From Nocardioides sp. YR527 (GTDB lineage: Bacteria > Actinomycetota > Actinomycetes > Propionibacteriales > Nocardioidaceae), in contig NZ_FNFN01000004.1 in the NCBI RefSeq assembly GCF_900101045.1, positions 558,001 through 622,000 of the forward strand: a stretch of 64,000 bases of DNA, written 5' to 3'. A program made the position numbers and the translations under genes. Numbering within the stretch: position 1 is the stretch's first letter; each line of letters opens with the position of its first letter. Below are positions 36,284 to 45,371 of this stretch, piece after piece. Under the pieces are notes generated by a model. It made no database searches, was not told the DNA's origin, and saw only the letters and a program-made list of their open reading frames with translations.

Positions 36284-37387
36284 ATGACGTTCTCCCTGAG
36301 CGAACAGCAGAGGATCCCGACCTCCGGCGCCCGCGCCGCGAAGGCCTTCAACGTGCAAGGCCTGGACCTGCTCGCCATCCCTCAGCTCGCCGTCGACGTG
36401 GCGGGGAAGCCGGCCGGGATGAACGACGGCGACAGCGACACCGAGGTGCTGTTGTACCGTCTGGCCGGCGACCGCTACGAGCCCTTCGGCTCGCTCATCG
36501 GGCCGGGCGGCGAGGACGCCGAGTTCTTCCAGATCGACGGACGGTCGTTCCTGGCGATCGCATGCATCCGCACCGGGTCGGGCCCGTACGATTTCGACAC
36601 AGACTCGCTGATCTACGAGTGGCGCGAGGGTGCGTTCGAACTGTTCCAGAAGTTCCCCTCGTTCGCCGCGAAGCAGTGGAAGCACTGGCAGGTCGCGGGG
36701 CGCCACTTCCTCGGCCTAGCCCAAGGCCTCGAGCTGCCTGGCGCTGGCCACAACCGCAACTCGCTGGTCCTCGAGTGGGACGGCGCGTCGTTCGTGCCCT
36801 TCCAGACCATCCCGTCGCACTGGAGCTACAACTGGTACCCGTTCGAGATCGACGGCCGCCTGTACGTCGCGCACGCCGACCACGTCGGCGCGAGCGTGCT
36901 CTACCGCTGGGCCAACGACCGGCTTGAGCCGCACCAAGAGCTGATCGCCAGCGGAGGAAGGGCGTTCGTCCACTTCGAGCGCGATGGCGATGTCTACCTC
37001 CTGGCAGCCGCGATAACCGAGCCTCCGCGCCTCCTGCGGTGGGACGGCACCGTGTTCGTCTCCGTCCAGGAACTCGCCGGCACGGGTGCGCGCGAGCTCA
37101 CCCTGATCGAGTCCGCGGGCCGACTTCTGATCATCCGGGTCAACTTCATCACCGGCAGCCCGGCCGCCCCGGAGCCCAGCCTGTGGTCGCAGATCTACGA
37201 GTGGCGGGACGGCGCGCTCGACGTGCTCACCGAGTTCCCGACAGTCGGCGGCACTGATTCCGAGATCCTCCGGGTCGATGGGGCCGTCGTGACGTTCGCC
37301 GTGTCGAACGGCCTGTCCGCCGACGTCCGCTTCGCCGGTGAGTCGGTCATCTACCGGCTCGAGCTCCTCGAAGCGGGGGCGGCATGA
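36284..37387 (+). CDS. EAR/EPTP-repeat seven-bladed beta-propeller protein
   Basis: 367 residues from ATG 36284, with no strong ribosome site. I count seven repeats with the EAR (epitempin) pattern: short strands such as FFQIDGRSFLAIACI (81-95), WQVAGRHFLGLAQ (135-147), FEIDGRLYVAHADH (187-200), FERDGDVYLLAAA (231-243) alternate with SLIYEWREGAFELFQ, SLVLEWDGASFVPFQ and SVLYRWANDRLEPHQ. Seven such units make a complete propeller, as in human LGI1, where the repeats bind proteins. No signal peptide or membrane segment is visible. Its end overlaps the start of the next gene, so it is translated with it. Function unknown; ligand binding or complex scaffold is an inference. Confidence 0.8.
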   Translation: MTFSLSEQQRIPTSGARAAKAFNVQGLDLLAIPQLAVDVAGKPAGMNDGDSDTEVLLYRLAGDRYEPFGSLIGPGGEDAEFFQIDGRSFLAIACIRTGSGPYDFDTDSLIYEWREGAFELFQKFPSFAAKQWKHWQVAGRHFLGLAQGLELPGAGHNRNSLVLEWDGASFVPFQTIPSHWSYNWYPFEIDGRLYVAHADHVGASVLYRWANDRLEPHQELIASGGRAFVHFERDGDVYLLAAAITEPPRLLRWDGTVFVSVQELAGTGARELTLIESAGRLLIIRVNFITGSPAAPEPSLWSQIYEWRDGALDVLTEFPTVGGTDSEILRVDGAVVTFAVSNGLSADVRFAGESVIYRLELLEAGAA

Positions 37388-38595
37388 CCACCGAGTACGT
37401 CGAGAACCCCGCCCTGCTGGCGCTCTACCGGGCCTACACGGCGTCCGCCCACAGCATCGGCGCCAGGTTCGGGCTGGCGGCCGAGCGGCTCGACTCCTCG
37501 CGCCCCCTCCTGGTGGCGACGCACGGCGACATCGCCGTGTACCTGGGCAACGGCGCCCCGCCGATCATCGAGAGCTTCCGGCTCGGAGCGCGAGGCTTCA
37601 AGGAGCTGGCAGCGATCTCCCACCTCGGCCCGGCCGTCTCCACGCTCGCGCGACTCAAGGAGCTCGAGCCCGACGGAGACTGGCGTCGCTCGGCCGAGAC
37701 GCTGCTCGACGCCTGTCGCGCCGTGCACACATCGAACTCTCGCCGACTCTGGGCCGACGAGATCGCAGTCGAGGCCTTCGTCGGCCGCGAGGAGTCGATC
37801 GCCCGGATGACGCAATACGCGTGCGTCGTGACTGAGCGCTTCCTGGAGCGGTCACTCGACGACGACACCTACCTCAGCGCCGACCACGTACGTCGCTACC
37901 TGCTGGAGGGGCCGGCCGACGACCTACCCGTTCCGATGAACCGGATCATGGTCGCGACGTTCTTCCTCACCGGGATGGACACCTCCCACCGTCTGATCCG
38001 GTGGTGCGACGCCCTGGACCTGCCGTGGGAGAAGGCGATGGTGATCATCGCCGGCCGCCAGGGACGCCCGACTGCCGGCGTCACCCGCGACAGCAACAGT
38101 GTCGCGAAAGTCATCAACACGATCTCCCGAGGGCGTCTACCGCACCGCCACCTGCTGATCGCCCCGCACGCGCCCGTCTTCCCCCTGTACGACGGCACCG
38201 ACCTCGCGGCCGCATCGGCGCTCGAGGGCGAGTACCGGCGAATGTGGTCGACCATCATCGCGACGTCCGACCTCGGAGCGGACATGTTCACCGACTACCC
38301 ACGGTTCGAGCCCGATCCCCCCACCGAGTCCTCTGCCTACGACGCGCAGACGATCACGCAGATGCCGGCCATCCACGGCGTCGACGACTGGTTCTCGCTG
38401 ACGGCACGCCTGCGGATGGTCCTGGAGGACCCTCGTCAGCTGCTGTCAGGAGCCGTCACCGATTACGCGAGTCAACAGCTCGTCGATCACGACAACGACC
38501 CTAGGCGGGTTGTCGTGCCTGGCCTCGACGGGGAGCCGTACCCCGCTCTCTCGCCGCAGGTCGTCAGCGACCACGGGAGGTCGAGTTCTCGCTGA
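37384..38595 (+). CDS. uncharacterised 403-residue protein
   Basis: I do not recognise this protein. It is soluble-looking, rich in helices, with no signal peptide. Visible landmarks are GDIAVYLGNGAPP (about 50), RLGARGFKELAAISHLGPAV (66-85), FFLTGMDTSHRLIRWCDA (near 198), VIIAGRQGRPTAGVTRDSNS (221-240) and HRHLLIAPHAPVFPLYDG (near 254), which alternates small and charged residues as in nucleotide- or cofactor-binding enzymes, but no known motif is complete. ATGA overlap with the EAR-propeller gene implies the two act together. It precedes a substrate-binding protein gene by 70 bases. The last 20 residues are a low-complexity tail. Confidence 0.75.
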   Translation: MTTEYVENPALLALYRAYTASAHSIGARFGLAAERLDSSRPLLVATHGDIAVYLGNGAPPIIESFRLGARGFKELAAISHLGPAVSTLARLKELEPDGDWRRSAETLLDACRAVHTSNSRRLWADEIAVEAFVGREESIARMTQYACVVTERFLERSLDDDTYLSADHVRRYLLEGPADDLPVPMNRIMVATFFLTGMDTSHRLIRWCDALDLPWEKAMVIIAGRQGRPTAGVTRDSNSVAKVINTISRGRLPHRHLLIAPHAPVFPLYDGTDLAAASALEGEYRRMWSTIIATSDLGADMFTDYPRFEPDPPTESSAYDAQTITQMPAIHGVDDWFSLTARLRMVLEDPRQLLSGAVTDYASQQLVDHDNDPRRVVVPGLDGEPYPALSPQVVSDHGRSSSR

Positions 38596-38665
38596 CACCG
38601 CCATCGTTCGGGCGCAACGACCCAAGTACGCACTGCTTCTCGGTCATCCAAGGAGAAGAATCATC

Positions 38666-39901
38666 ATGAAACGAAACATCCGCTCACCGTTCCGCGGAAC
38701 TCGCGGCGGTGCCGCCGTGGCCGTGGTCTCGCTCTTGGTCCTCAGCGCAGGTTGTGGCCTGTCCGGCAGCGATCCGTCAGACGGCGACGGGCCGATCGTC
38801 ATCGGCATGTCCCTCCCGCTGAGCGGCCCCGTAGCCGACCGGGCCAAGCCCGGCATGGAGGGATACCAGTACTGGGTCGACGAGCTGAACTCGAACGGCG
38901 GGCTGCTCGGACGGGAGGTCGAGCTCAAGGTGCTGGACGACGGCTTCGACCAGCAGACCGCGATCTCCGACTACACCCGCCTGATCTCCGAGGACAAGGT
39001 CGACCTGGTGCTCGGGACCTTCTCCTCCGACCTCAACGTTGCGGTCGCGCCGGTGGCCGAACGGTTCGGCTACGCCTACGTGCAGCCGTCCGGTGGCGCC
39101 GACGAGATCTTCGAGCGCGACCTCGAGTACCTGTTCTTCGCCCAGCCGGCGACGACGCAGAAGCTGCCTGACCGGTTCGTCGAGCTGCTGTCCACGATGC
39201 CCGAGGCCGAACGGCCGGAGACGGTGGGTCTCGTGCAGCTCGACGACCCGAACACGACTCAAGCGGCCAAGCTGTTCTCCGACCAGCTTGCCGAGCTCGG
39301 GATCGAGACGGTCTACGACGTGACCTATTCCCCGGACACGTCGAACTTCGACGCCATCGCCAGCGACATCAAGCAATCCGACCCCGACCTGGTCATCAAC
39401 GGCGCGATCGCGGTTGACGGCATGTCGTTGATCCGATCGATGCAGAAGGTCGGTTTCTCGCCGCCGATGCTCTACCAGATGAACGCTCCGACCGACCCGA
39501 CGTACGCGGAGACGATCGGCGAGGCCAATACCGAGGGCATCTTCACCTACCTCGCGTGGAGCCCTGAGGCGGCGTACCCGACGAACGACGGCTTCGTGAG
39601 CGGCTACACCGAGGAGTACGGCGCCGCACCGAGCGAGGACGCGGCGAACTCCTACACCGCGGGGCAGGTCCTCGCCGAGGCGGTCGACTCGGTCGGCAGC
39701 CTCGACCAGGAGGCGATCAAGGACTGGCTGCATGCAAACAGCGTGGAGACCATCGTGGGCCCCCTCAACTGGGACGAGACCGGTCGCCCGCAGGGCGACA
39801 TGCTTCTCGGGCAGTTCCAGGACGGCGAGATCAAGATCGTCGGCCCGGACTCGGCGGCCACCACCGACGAGGTCATCTACGCCAAGCCCGAATGGCAGTA
39901 G
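38666..39901 (+). CDS. branched-chain-type ABC substrate-binding lipoprotein
   Basis: 411 residues from ATG 38666, with AAGGAG at 38650-38655. The N-terminus is a lipoprotein signal ending in the lipobox LSAGC, so the mature protein is anchored outside the membrane. The body is the LivJ/LivK fold: PIVIGMSLPLSGPVA, the EGYQYWVDELNSNGGLLGR hallmark and a late AGQVLAEAVDSVG segment. This family binds amino acids, but also aromatic acids, amides and short acids. The downstream aldolase and amidohydrolase point to a carboxylic acid ligand (inference). Confidence 0.92.
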   Translation: MKRNIRSPFRGTRGGAAVAVVSLLVLSAGCGLSGSDPSDGDGPIVIGMSLPLSGPVADRAKPGMEGYQYWVDELNSNGGLLGREVELKVLDDGFDQQTAISDYTRLISEDKVDLVLGTFSSDLNVAVAPVAERFGYAYVQPSGGADEIFERDLEYLFFAQPATTQKLPDRFVELLSTMPEAERPETVGLVQLDDPNTTQAAKLFSDQLAELGIETVYDVTYSPDTSNFDAIASDIKQSDPDLVINGAIAVDGMSLIRSMQKVGFSPPMLYQMNAPTDPTYAETIGEANTEGIFTYLAWSPEAAYPTNDGFVSGYTEEYGAAPSEDAANSYTAGQVLAEAVDSVGSLDQEAIKDWLHANSVETIVGPLNWDETGRPQGDMLLGQFQDGEIKIVGPDSAATTDEVIYAKPEWQ

Positions 39902-39968
39902 TCGTCGGCGCATCCGCACCTGTCGATACATCCTTCCGCACTCTGTCGATCCACATGGGAGACCCTGC

Positions 39969-40853
39969 ATGACCCTCTTAGTCCAGACACTCATCCTCGG
40001 TCTGCTGATCGGTGGTATCTACGCGCTGATGTCCTCGGGGTTCACGCTTGTCTTCGGCGTCATGAAGATCATCAACCTGGCCCACGCTGCGATGATCGTC
40101 CTAGCGGCATTCTTCACCTGGTGGGTCTGGGACCTGACCGGCATCGACCCACTTCTCCTCGGGGTCGTCGCCACGCCGGTCATGTACGGCTTTGGGTGGG
40201 TGCTCTACAAGACCGTGATCGCGCGGGTGCACCGAGCCGATCATGAGCTGGCGATGGTCGCCTCGTTCGCGGTGGCCATCGCCGCCAGCGGGGTGATGTC
40301 GCTGGTCTGGGGCACCGAACTGAGGGCGGCGACGCCGAGCTACTTCAACACCTCTCTCGAGATCGGCTCGATCGTGGTGCCGCACGCCCAGCTGTACGCG
40401 TGCGGCGGCGCCGTCGCGCTCCTGCTGGGGCTCTACGTGCTGCTGCGACGTACGTTCATCGGACGGGCGATCAAGGCCTGCGCCGAGAACCGTGACAGCG
40501 CCGAGCTCGTCGGCATCAACGTCGAGCGGACCATGGCTCAGATGTTCGCGATCGGGGCCGCCACCACCGGGTTCGGCGGCGCCGCGCTGTCGGTGATCTA
40601 CCAGTTCTTCCCCGAGTCGCACTTCGTGTGGATCGGCCGGATCCTCTGCGTGGTCATCCTCGGCGGCCTGGGCAGCCTGGCCGGCGCCGCGCTCGGGGCT
40701 GCGGTGCTCGGCGTCGGCGAGACGATCACCGCGATCTACATCGACACCCAGTGGGCCACGACCGTGCCCTACATCCTGATCATCGCGATCCTCGTTCTCA
40801 GGCCCCAGGGCCTGCTGGGAGAACGTATGCGCGCGGACGGGGCACACGCATGA
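39969..40853 (+). CDS. branched-chain-type ABC permease LivH
   Basis: 294 residues from ATG 39969; about eight membrane segments. The LivH start GLLIGGIYALMSSGFTLVFG and the loop ACAENRDSAELVGINVERTM, with the EAA-like coupling region, are visible. Forms the membrane channel with the permease half of the next gene. Overlaps that gene by four bases (ATGA). Confidence 0.92.
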   Translation: MTLLVQTLILGLLIGGIYALMSSGFTLVFGVMKIINLAHAAMIVLAAFFTWWVWDLTGIDPLLLGVVATPVMYGFGWVLYKTVIARVHRADHELAMVASFAVAIAASGVMSLVWGTELRAATPSYFNTSLEIGSIVVPHAQLYACGGAVALLLGLYVLLRRTFIGRAIKACAENRDSAELVGINVERTMAQMFAIGAATTGFGGAALSVIYQFFPESHFVWIGRILCVVILGGLGSLAGAALGAAVLGVGETITAIYIDTQWATTVPYILIIAILVLRPQGLLGERMRADGAHA

Positions 40854-42694
40854 TTGCCGCAGTGGTCACCCGTGCCGCCGACCGGGTCGCCAGCGCCCGG
40901 AAATGGCTCATCGCCGGCGGAATCGTCTTCGTGGGCTGCATCCCGCTCCTCACCTCGAGCGCGTACATCCAGAACGTGATGATCCTGACGTTCCTAATGT
41001 GTGTCCTGGGTCTGGGCTGGAACATCATGTCCGGCTACACCGGCTACATCAGCCTCGGGCACAGCGCCTTCATCGGGATCGGCGCCTACACCGCCGGCAT
41101 TCTGGCCGAGCGCTGGCAGGTCTCGCCGTTCCTCGTCGCACCACTGGGCGGGGTGGCGGCGGCGCTCGTCGCGTTCTTGCTCGGGCTGACTACACGGCGC
41201 ACCCGCGGCCCGGCGTTCGTGATCGTCTCGTTCGCGCTCCTCGAACTGCTCGGGTTGCTCGCCCGCAATCTGTCGTCGCTCACGGGTGGCAGCCAGGGGC
41301 TCGCGATGCCGCTACCCGACTGGGACCTCACCTTCTACAACTGGCCGTTCTACTACTCGCTGCTCGCGCTCGTGCTCCTCAGTCTCTGGATGACCCGCGC
41401 GATCCGGCGCTCGAAGTTCGGCCTCGGCCTGGTCGCGATCCGCGACGACGAGGACAAGGCCGCCGGCATCGGGGTCCTCACCCCCGTCTACAAGTCACTC
41501 GCCTTCATGTCGAGCGCCGTGCTGGTCGGCGTCGCCGGTGCCGTCTACGGCTACTACGTCAGCTATCTGTCGGTCAGCACCATGTTCGACATCGTGCTGA
41601 GCATGCAGGTGGTGCTGGCCGTCCTCATCGGCGGCCGCGGCACGTTCTGGGGACCCGTGCTCGGCGCGTTCATCGTCGTGCCCCTCACCGAGCTCACGAA
41701 CACCACGATCGGCGGCCTGGACGCAGGTGCCTTCCGGCTCCTCATGTTCGGCGGTCTGCTCCTGCTCGTCACGATGCTCCTTCCCCGCGGCATCCTGCCG
41801 ACGGCAGGGGCCTGGCTGACGAAGCTGAAAGCCGGCGATACCGGCCGGACCGGCGCGCGTCTCGTCGAGAGCGGGCTCCCGACCGTGCCGCCCAGTTTGC
41901 GCGACGAGTCCGCCGCGGTTGGGGGTGACGTGCTGCGCGTGGAGGACGTGGTGATGCGGTTCGGCGGCGTCCTCGCCATCGACCAGGCGTCGTTCTCGGT
42001 GCCGCGGGGCTCGATCACCGCGCTCATCGGGCCCAATGGTGCGGGCAAGACGACGCTGTTCAACGCCATCGATGGCACCTACACCCCGGCCGCCGGGGAT
42101 ATCGTCCTCGAGGGCAAGTCGCTCGCCCGGGCCGACCGCACACGACGCGCGTTCCGGGGTATCGGTCGCACCTACCAGCTGCCGCGGCTCTTTAACAGCC
42201 TGACCGTTCTCGAGAACGTTGCCGCTGTGAACTCCAGCTTCAGCGTGCGCCGCCTCGCGGCCTCGGCCGTGTCGGGCGAGGAGGCCGCGCGTGCGACCGA
42301 GCTGCTCGAGTTCGTGGGCCTCGGCGACTATCTGGACGTCAAGGCGACCGACATGTCGTACGGGCAGAAGAAGCTGGTCGAGCTCGCACAGGTGCTGATG
42401 CTCGATCCAGCAGTCATTCTGCTCGACGAGCCGGCCGCGGGGATCAACCCGACGCTGCTGCGCCGGCTGGCGGATCTGATCAGGGCCCTCAACGAGTCGG
42501 GCCGGACGTTCGTGATCGTCGAGCACGACATGCAGTTCGTGCTCGCTCTCGCCGACAGGGCGACCGTGCTCGCACGGGGCCAGGTACTCATGTCGGGCGC
42601 GCCGGACGTGGTCAGCCGCCACCCGAAGGTCATGGAGGCCTATCTCGGTGACGACTTCGTGCTGGAGAAGACGATGGGAGGTGCCACCACATGA
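40850..42694 (+). CDS. fused ABC permease LivM - ATPase LivG
   Basis: One 614-residue chain joins two usually separate importer parts. Residues 1-340 are a LivM-type permease (GWNIMSGYTGYISLGHSAF is its signature), and residues 365-614 an ABC ATPase with Walker A IGPNGAGKTT, signature MSYGQKKL, Walker B ILLDEPAAG and the switch His in IVEHDMQFV. The fusion fixes a 1:1 ratio; such fusions are known in actinobacteria. No frameshift is involved: a linker of about 25 residues connects the halves. Confidence 0.93.
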   Translation: MIAAVVTRAADRVASARKWLIAGGIVFVGCIPLLTSSAYIQNVMILTFLMCVLGLGWNIMSGYTGYISLGHSAFIGIGAYTAGILAERWQVSPFLVAPLGGVAAALVAFLLGLTTRRTRGPAFVIVSFALLELLGLLARNLSSLTGGSQGLAMPLPDWDLTFYNWPFYYSLLALVLLSLWMTRAIRRSKFGLGLVAIRDDEDKAAGIGVLTPVYKSLAFMSSAVLVGVAGAVYGYYVSYLSVSTMFDIVLSMQVVLAVLIGGRGTFWGPVLGAFIVVPLTELTNTTIGGLDAGAFRLLMFGGLLLLVTMLLPRGILPTAGAWLTKLKAGDTGRTGARLVESGLPTVPPSLRDESAAVGGDVLRVEDVVMRFGGVLAIDQASFSVPRGSITALIGPNGAGKTTLFNAIDGTYTPAAGDIVLEGKSLARADRTRRAFRGIGRTYQLPRLFNSLTVLENVAAVNSSFSVRRLAASAVSGEEAARATELLEFVGLGDYLDVKATDMSYGQKKLVELAQVLMLDPAVILLDEPAAGINPTLLRRLADLIRALNESGRTFVIVEHDMQFVLALADRATVLARGQVLMSGAPDVVSRHPKVMEAYLGDDFVLEKTMGGATT

Positions 42695-43440
42695 TCGAGT
42701 TCCGCAACGTGTGCGCCGGCTACGGCGGCGGCGACGTACTGCAAGGTCTCGACCTGAGAGTCGAGGACAAGAGCATCACCTGCATCGTCGGACCGAACGG
42801 CGCGGGCAAGTCGACCGTGCTGCGGACCTTGAGCGGGCTCCTGAGCCCGCGCGTCGGCGAGATCCTGCTGGACGGTCGTGCTCTGCATACGCTGTCCGCC
42901 GCCCAGGTGCTGGCCGCCGGTGTGGCCCAGGTGCCGCAGCAGGGCGGGCTCTTCGGCGGCCTGAGCATCCGCGACAACATGCTGCTCGGCGGCTACCTCG
43001 TGCGGCGGCAACGTCGCGAGCTGAACAAGCGCATCGACGAGCTCGCTGAGGTCTTCCCGATCGTCGCCGAGCGCGCGCTCGACAAGGCAGCCGACCTCTC
43101 CGGCGGGCAGCGCAGGATCGTCGAGTTCGCGCGGGCACTGGTGACCGAACCGAGCGTCATCCTGCTCGACGAGCCGACGCTCGGCCTCGACCCGAAGACC
43201 TGCGCGACCGTGTTCGAGACGACCCAGCAGGTCAACGCCCTGGGAACGACAGTTCTCATGGTCGAGCAGAACGTCCGCTTCGGGCTACAGCTGGCCGACC
43301 ACGGTGTGGTGATGGAACGCGGGCAGGTGCTGATCTCCCAGCCGGCCGATGTGCTGCTCGGGCGCTCCGACATGGCCTCGATGTTCTTTGGTGCCGCCCC
43401 GACCGAGCCCGCTGTCGACGTGCCCGGGGGGCCGGCATGA
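42691..43440 (+). CDS. ABC importer ATPase LivF
   Basis: 249-residue ATPase of the branched-chain importer. Walker A is VGPNGAGKST, the signature SGGQRRIVEF, Walker B ILLDEPTLG, followed by a switch region with MVEQNV (Gln where the LivG half has His-Asp). It partners with the ATPase half of the fused gene. Overlaps both neighbours by four bases. Confidence 0.94.
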   Translation: MIEFRNVCAGYGGGDVLQGLDLRVEDKSITCIVGPNGAGKSTVLRTLSGLLSPRVGEILLDGRALHTLSAAQVLAAGVAQVPQQGGLFGGLSIRDNMLLGGYLVRRQRRELNKRIDELAEVFPIVAERALDKAADLSGGQRRIVEFARALVTEPSVILLDEPTLGLDPKTCATVFETTQQVNALGTTVLMVEQNVRFGLQLADHGVVMERGQVLISQPADVLLGRSDMASMFFGAAPTEPAVDVPGGPA

Positions 43441-44225
43441 CCAGTCCGTTCCTCGAGCGCCTCCGTGCAGGCGAGAAGACACTGATGCTGGGCATCCGCG
43501 CCTCGCGGACCACCGACGTCGTGCGGATGGCGGCGTCGACCGGCCACCACGCCATCCTGGTCGACCTCGAGCACTCGGCGATGTCTGTGCAGACCGCAAC
43601 CGAGCTGTGCGCCGCAGCCCACGATCTCGGGCTGCGGGCATTCGTCCGGGCCCCGGAGCGGGACTACGGCGTGATCGGGCGACTGCTGGACGGGGGAGCG
43701 CACGGGATCGTGGCGCCACGAGTGGAGTCATCCGCCGAAGCCAGCATGCTGGCCCGGGCCTGCCGGTTTCCGCCGGACGGCCAGCGCTCCCAGCTCGCGT
43801 CGCTGCCGATGTACGGAATGAGACCGACGCCGGCCCGGATCCTGAACCCGGCAGCCAACGCGTCCACCGTCGTGCAGGTGATCGTCGAGACGCCCGCCGG
43901 TGTCGACGCGGCTGACGAGATCGCCGCCGTGGACGGCGTCGACATCCTCGTCATGGGGGCCAACGACTTCACCGCGGAGCTGGGTCGACCCGGTGACCAC
44001 GGGCACCCGGACGTACGGGACGCGGTCGCGATCGTCGCTCAGGCATGCCAGCGCCACGGGAAGCTGTTCATGCTGGCCGGCATCGGCGACCGCGCGACCT
44101 ACGACTCCCTCGCCGCCCTCGGGGCCTGCCCGCTGCTGCTGACCGGGATGGACTCCGAGCTCCTCTACTCCGCGATGCAGCAGCGCGCGGAATCCCTGCT
44201 GACCGCTCCTGAGAAGACGCCATGA
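43437..44225 (+). CDS. HpcH/HpaI-family aldolase
   Basis: 262-residue metal-dependent class II aldolase of the HpaI type. The motifs VDLEHSAMS (42-50), RLLDGGAHGIVAPRVESS (79-96) and FVRAPERD are present, including the Glu/Asp metal ligands. Family members cleave 2-keto-3-deoxy or related 4-hydroxy-2-oxo acids to pyruvate and an aldehyde, or act as citrate-lyase-like enzymes. It sits after the importer and before an amidohydrolase in one operon, so it likely cleaves a product of the imported compound. Substrate not assigned. Confidence 0.88.
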   Translation: MTSPFLERLRAGEKTLMLGIRASRTTDVVRMAASTGHHAILVDLEHSAMSVQTATELCAAAHDLGLRAFVRAPERDYGVIGRLLDGGAHGIVAPRVESSAEASMLARACRFPPDGQRSQLASLPMYGMRPTPARILNPAANASTVVQVIVETPAGVDAADEIAAVDGVDILVMGANDFTAELGRPGDHGHPDVRDAVAIVAQACQRHGKLFMLAGIGDRATYDSLAALGACPLLLTGMDSELLYSAMQQRAESLLTAPEKTP

Positions 44226-45100
44226 CGACCTTGCCGCTGAAAACGACCCCGATGCGGACCGCCTCGACCAACACGACACCTACGTTCGAGATGCCAGAAG
44301 GGGCCTGCGACTCGCACTTCCACGTCTTCGAACCCGGCTACCCCCACGTCCCGGCGCCGCTGTACACCTTCCCGGACGGGACCCTGGAGCAGTACCTCGC
44401 GATGTGCGACTTCCTCGGTCTGGCTCGCGGTGTGCTCGTACAGCCGTCCTTCTACGGCACCGACAACTCGCTCCTCCTCGACGCGCTCGACCGCGCCGGC
44501 TCCCGCTGCCGAGGCGTCGCCCAGGTCGAGGAGGACGTGACCGACCGACAGCTCGACGAGTTCCACCTGCGCGGGGTCCGCGCACTCCGCCTGGACCTGT
44601 TCGCCCGCCAGGACGAGCCGACCGAAGCGATCGTCGAGTACGTCCGCGCCATGGCTGGGCGAACCCGGCCGCGGGGCTGGCACCTGCAGTTCTACACGCC
44701 CGGTCGCGTCGTACGTGACCTGTTGCCGTTCCTGTCCGACTTCGACGACACCTTCGTGATCGACCACATGGGCTACATGAAGAAGGAGGAAGGGCTGACC
44801 CCGGCCGACTCCGACCGGATGCTCGCGATGTTCCGCGACAACCCGAACTGCTGGATCAAGCTCTCCGGCGCCTACCGGATCGCGAAGGACCGGCCGCTCT
44901 CGACGGTCGCCGAGCTCGGACAGGCTCTCGTCATGACCTGCGCCGGGCGCCTGACCTGGGGGTCGGACTGGCCGCACCTACCCAACGGACAGCGCGACAC
45001 CGGCGAGCAGCTGAACCTTCTTGCCGACTGGGCGCCGGACACCGAAGACAGGCGTCTCATCCTCGTGTCATCAGCGGACAAGTTGTTCTTCGACGTGTGA
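44222..45100 (+). CDS. amidohydrolase-2 / LigI-type lactonase
   Basis: 292 residues of the 2-pyrone-4,6-dicarboxylate lactonase-like group. Metal- or substrate-binding residues are in CDSHFHVFE (HxH near 34), VIDHMGYM near 180 and WGSDWPH near 248, with a typical barrel order. Such enzymes hydrolyse lactone rings of aromatic-derived acids. It is the last gene of the EAR-propeller/importer/aldolase operon; a lactone-to-acid step before the aldolase is a reasonable but unproved order. Confidence 0.87.
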   Translation: MTTLPLKTTPMRTASTNTTPTFEMPEGACDSHFHVFEPGYPHVPAPLYTFPDGTLEQYLAMCDFLGLARGVLVQPSFYGTDNSLLLDALDRAGSRCRGVAQVEEDVTDRQLDEFHLRGVRALRLDLFARQDEPTEAIVEYVRAMAGRTRPRGWHLQFYTPGRVVRDLLPFLSDFDDTFVIDHMGYMKKEEGLTPADSDRMLAMFRDNPNCWIKLSGAYRIAKDRPLSTVAELGQALVMTCAGRLTWGSDWPHLPNGQRDTGEQLNLLADWAPDTEDRRLILVSSADKLFFDV

Positions 45101-45208
45101 GGCAGGCGCGCTGTTCGGCGGATACATCCGATCAATCGTCCGGCTTCGGCCTGTCAGTAGGGAACGACTCGAACTCGCTACTCGAAAATCGTGACAGAAG
45201 GGCAGTGC

Positions 45209-45361
45209 ATGAAACGCCACAACACCTTGACCGACGAAGAGCGACTCGCCGTCCTCTTCGAGATCATCGCGCGACACGGCTCGCTCGGCTCCGGCATGAG
45301 CAACGTCAAGACCGTGTTTGACACGACTGAGCGCGAGCAGGAGGAGCGCGAAAATTGTTAG
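45209..45361 (+). CDS. small ORF, 50 residues
   Basis: ATG 45209 opens a 50-codon frame (MKRHNTLTDEERLAVLFEII..., ending ...EEREN-C) with a plausible ribosome site (AGAAGGG). The charged, helix-prone sequence is credible but matches nothing I know. The strong AGGAGG at 45340-45346 lies inside its end and may serve the next gene, the MFS transporter, suggesting coupling of the two. Confidence 0.4.
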   Translation: MKRHNTLTDEERLAVLFEIIARHGSLGSGMSNVKTVFDTTEREQEERENC

Positions 45362-45371
45362 CCAGGCTAAG

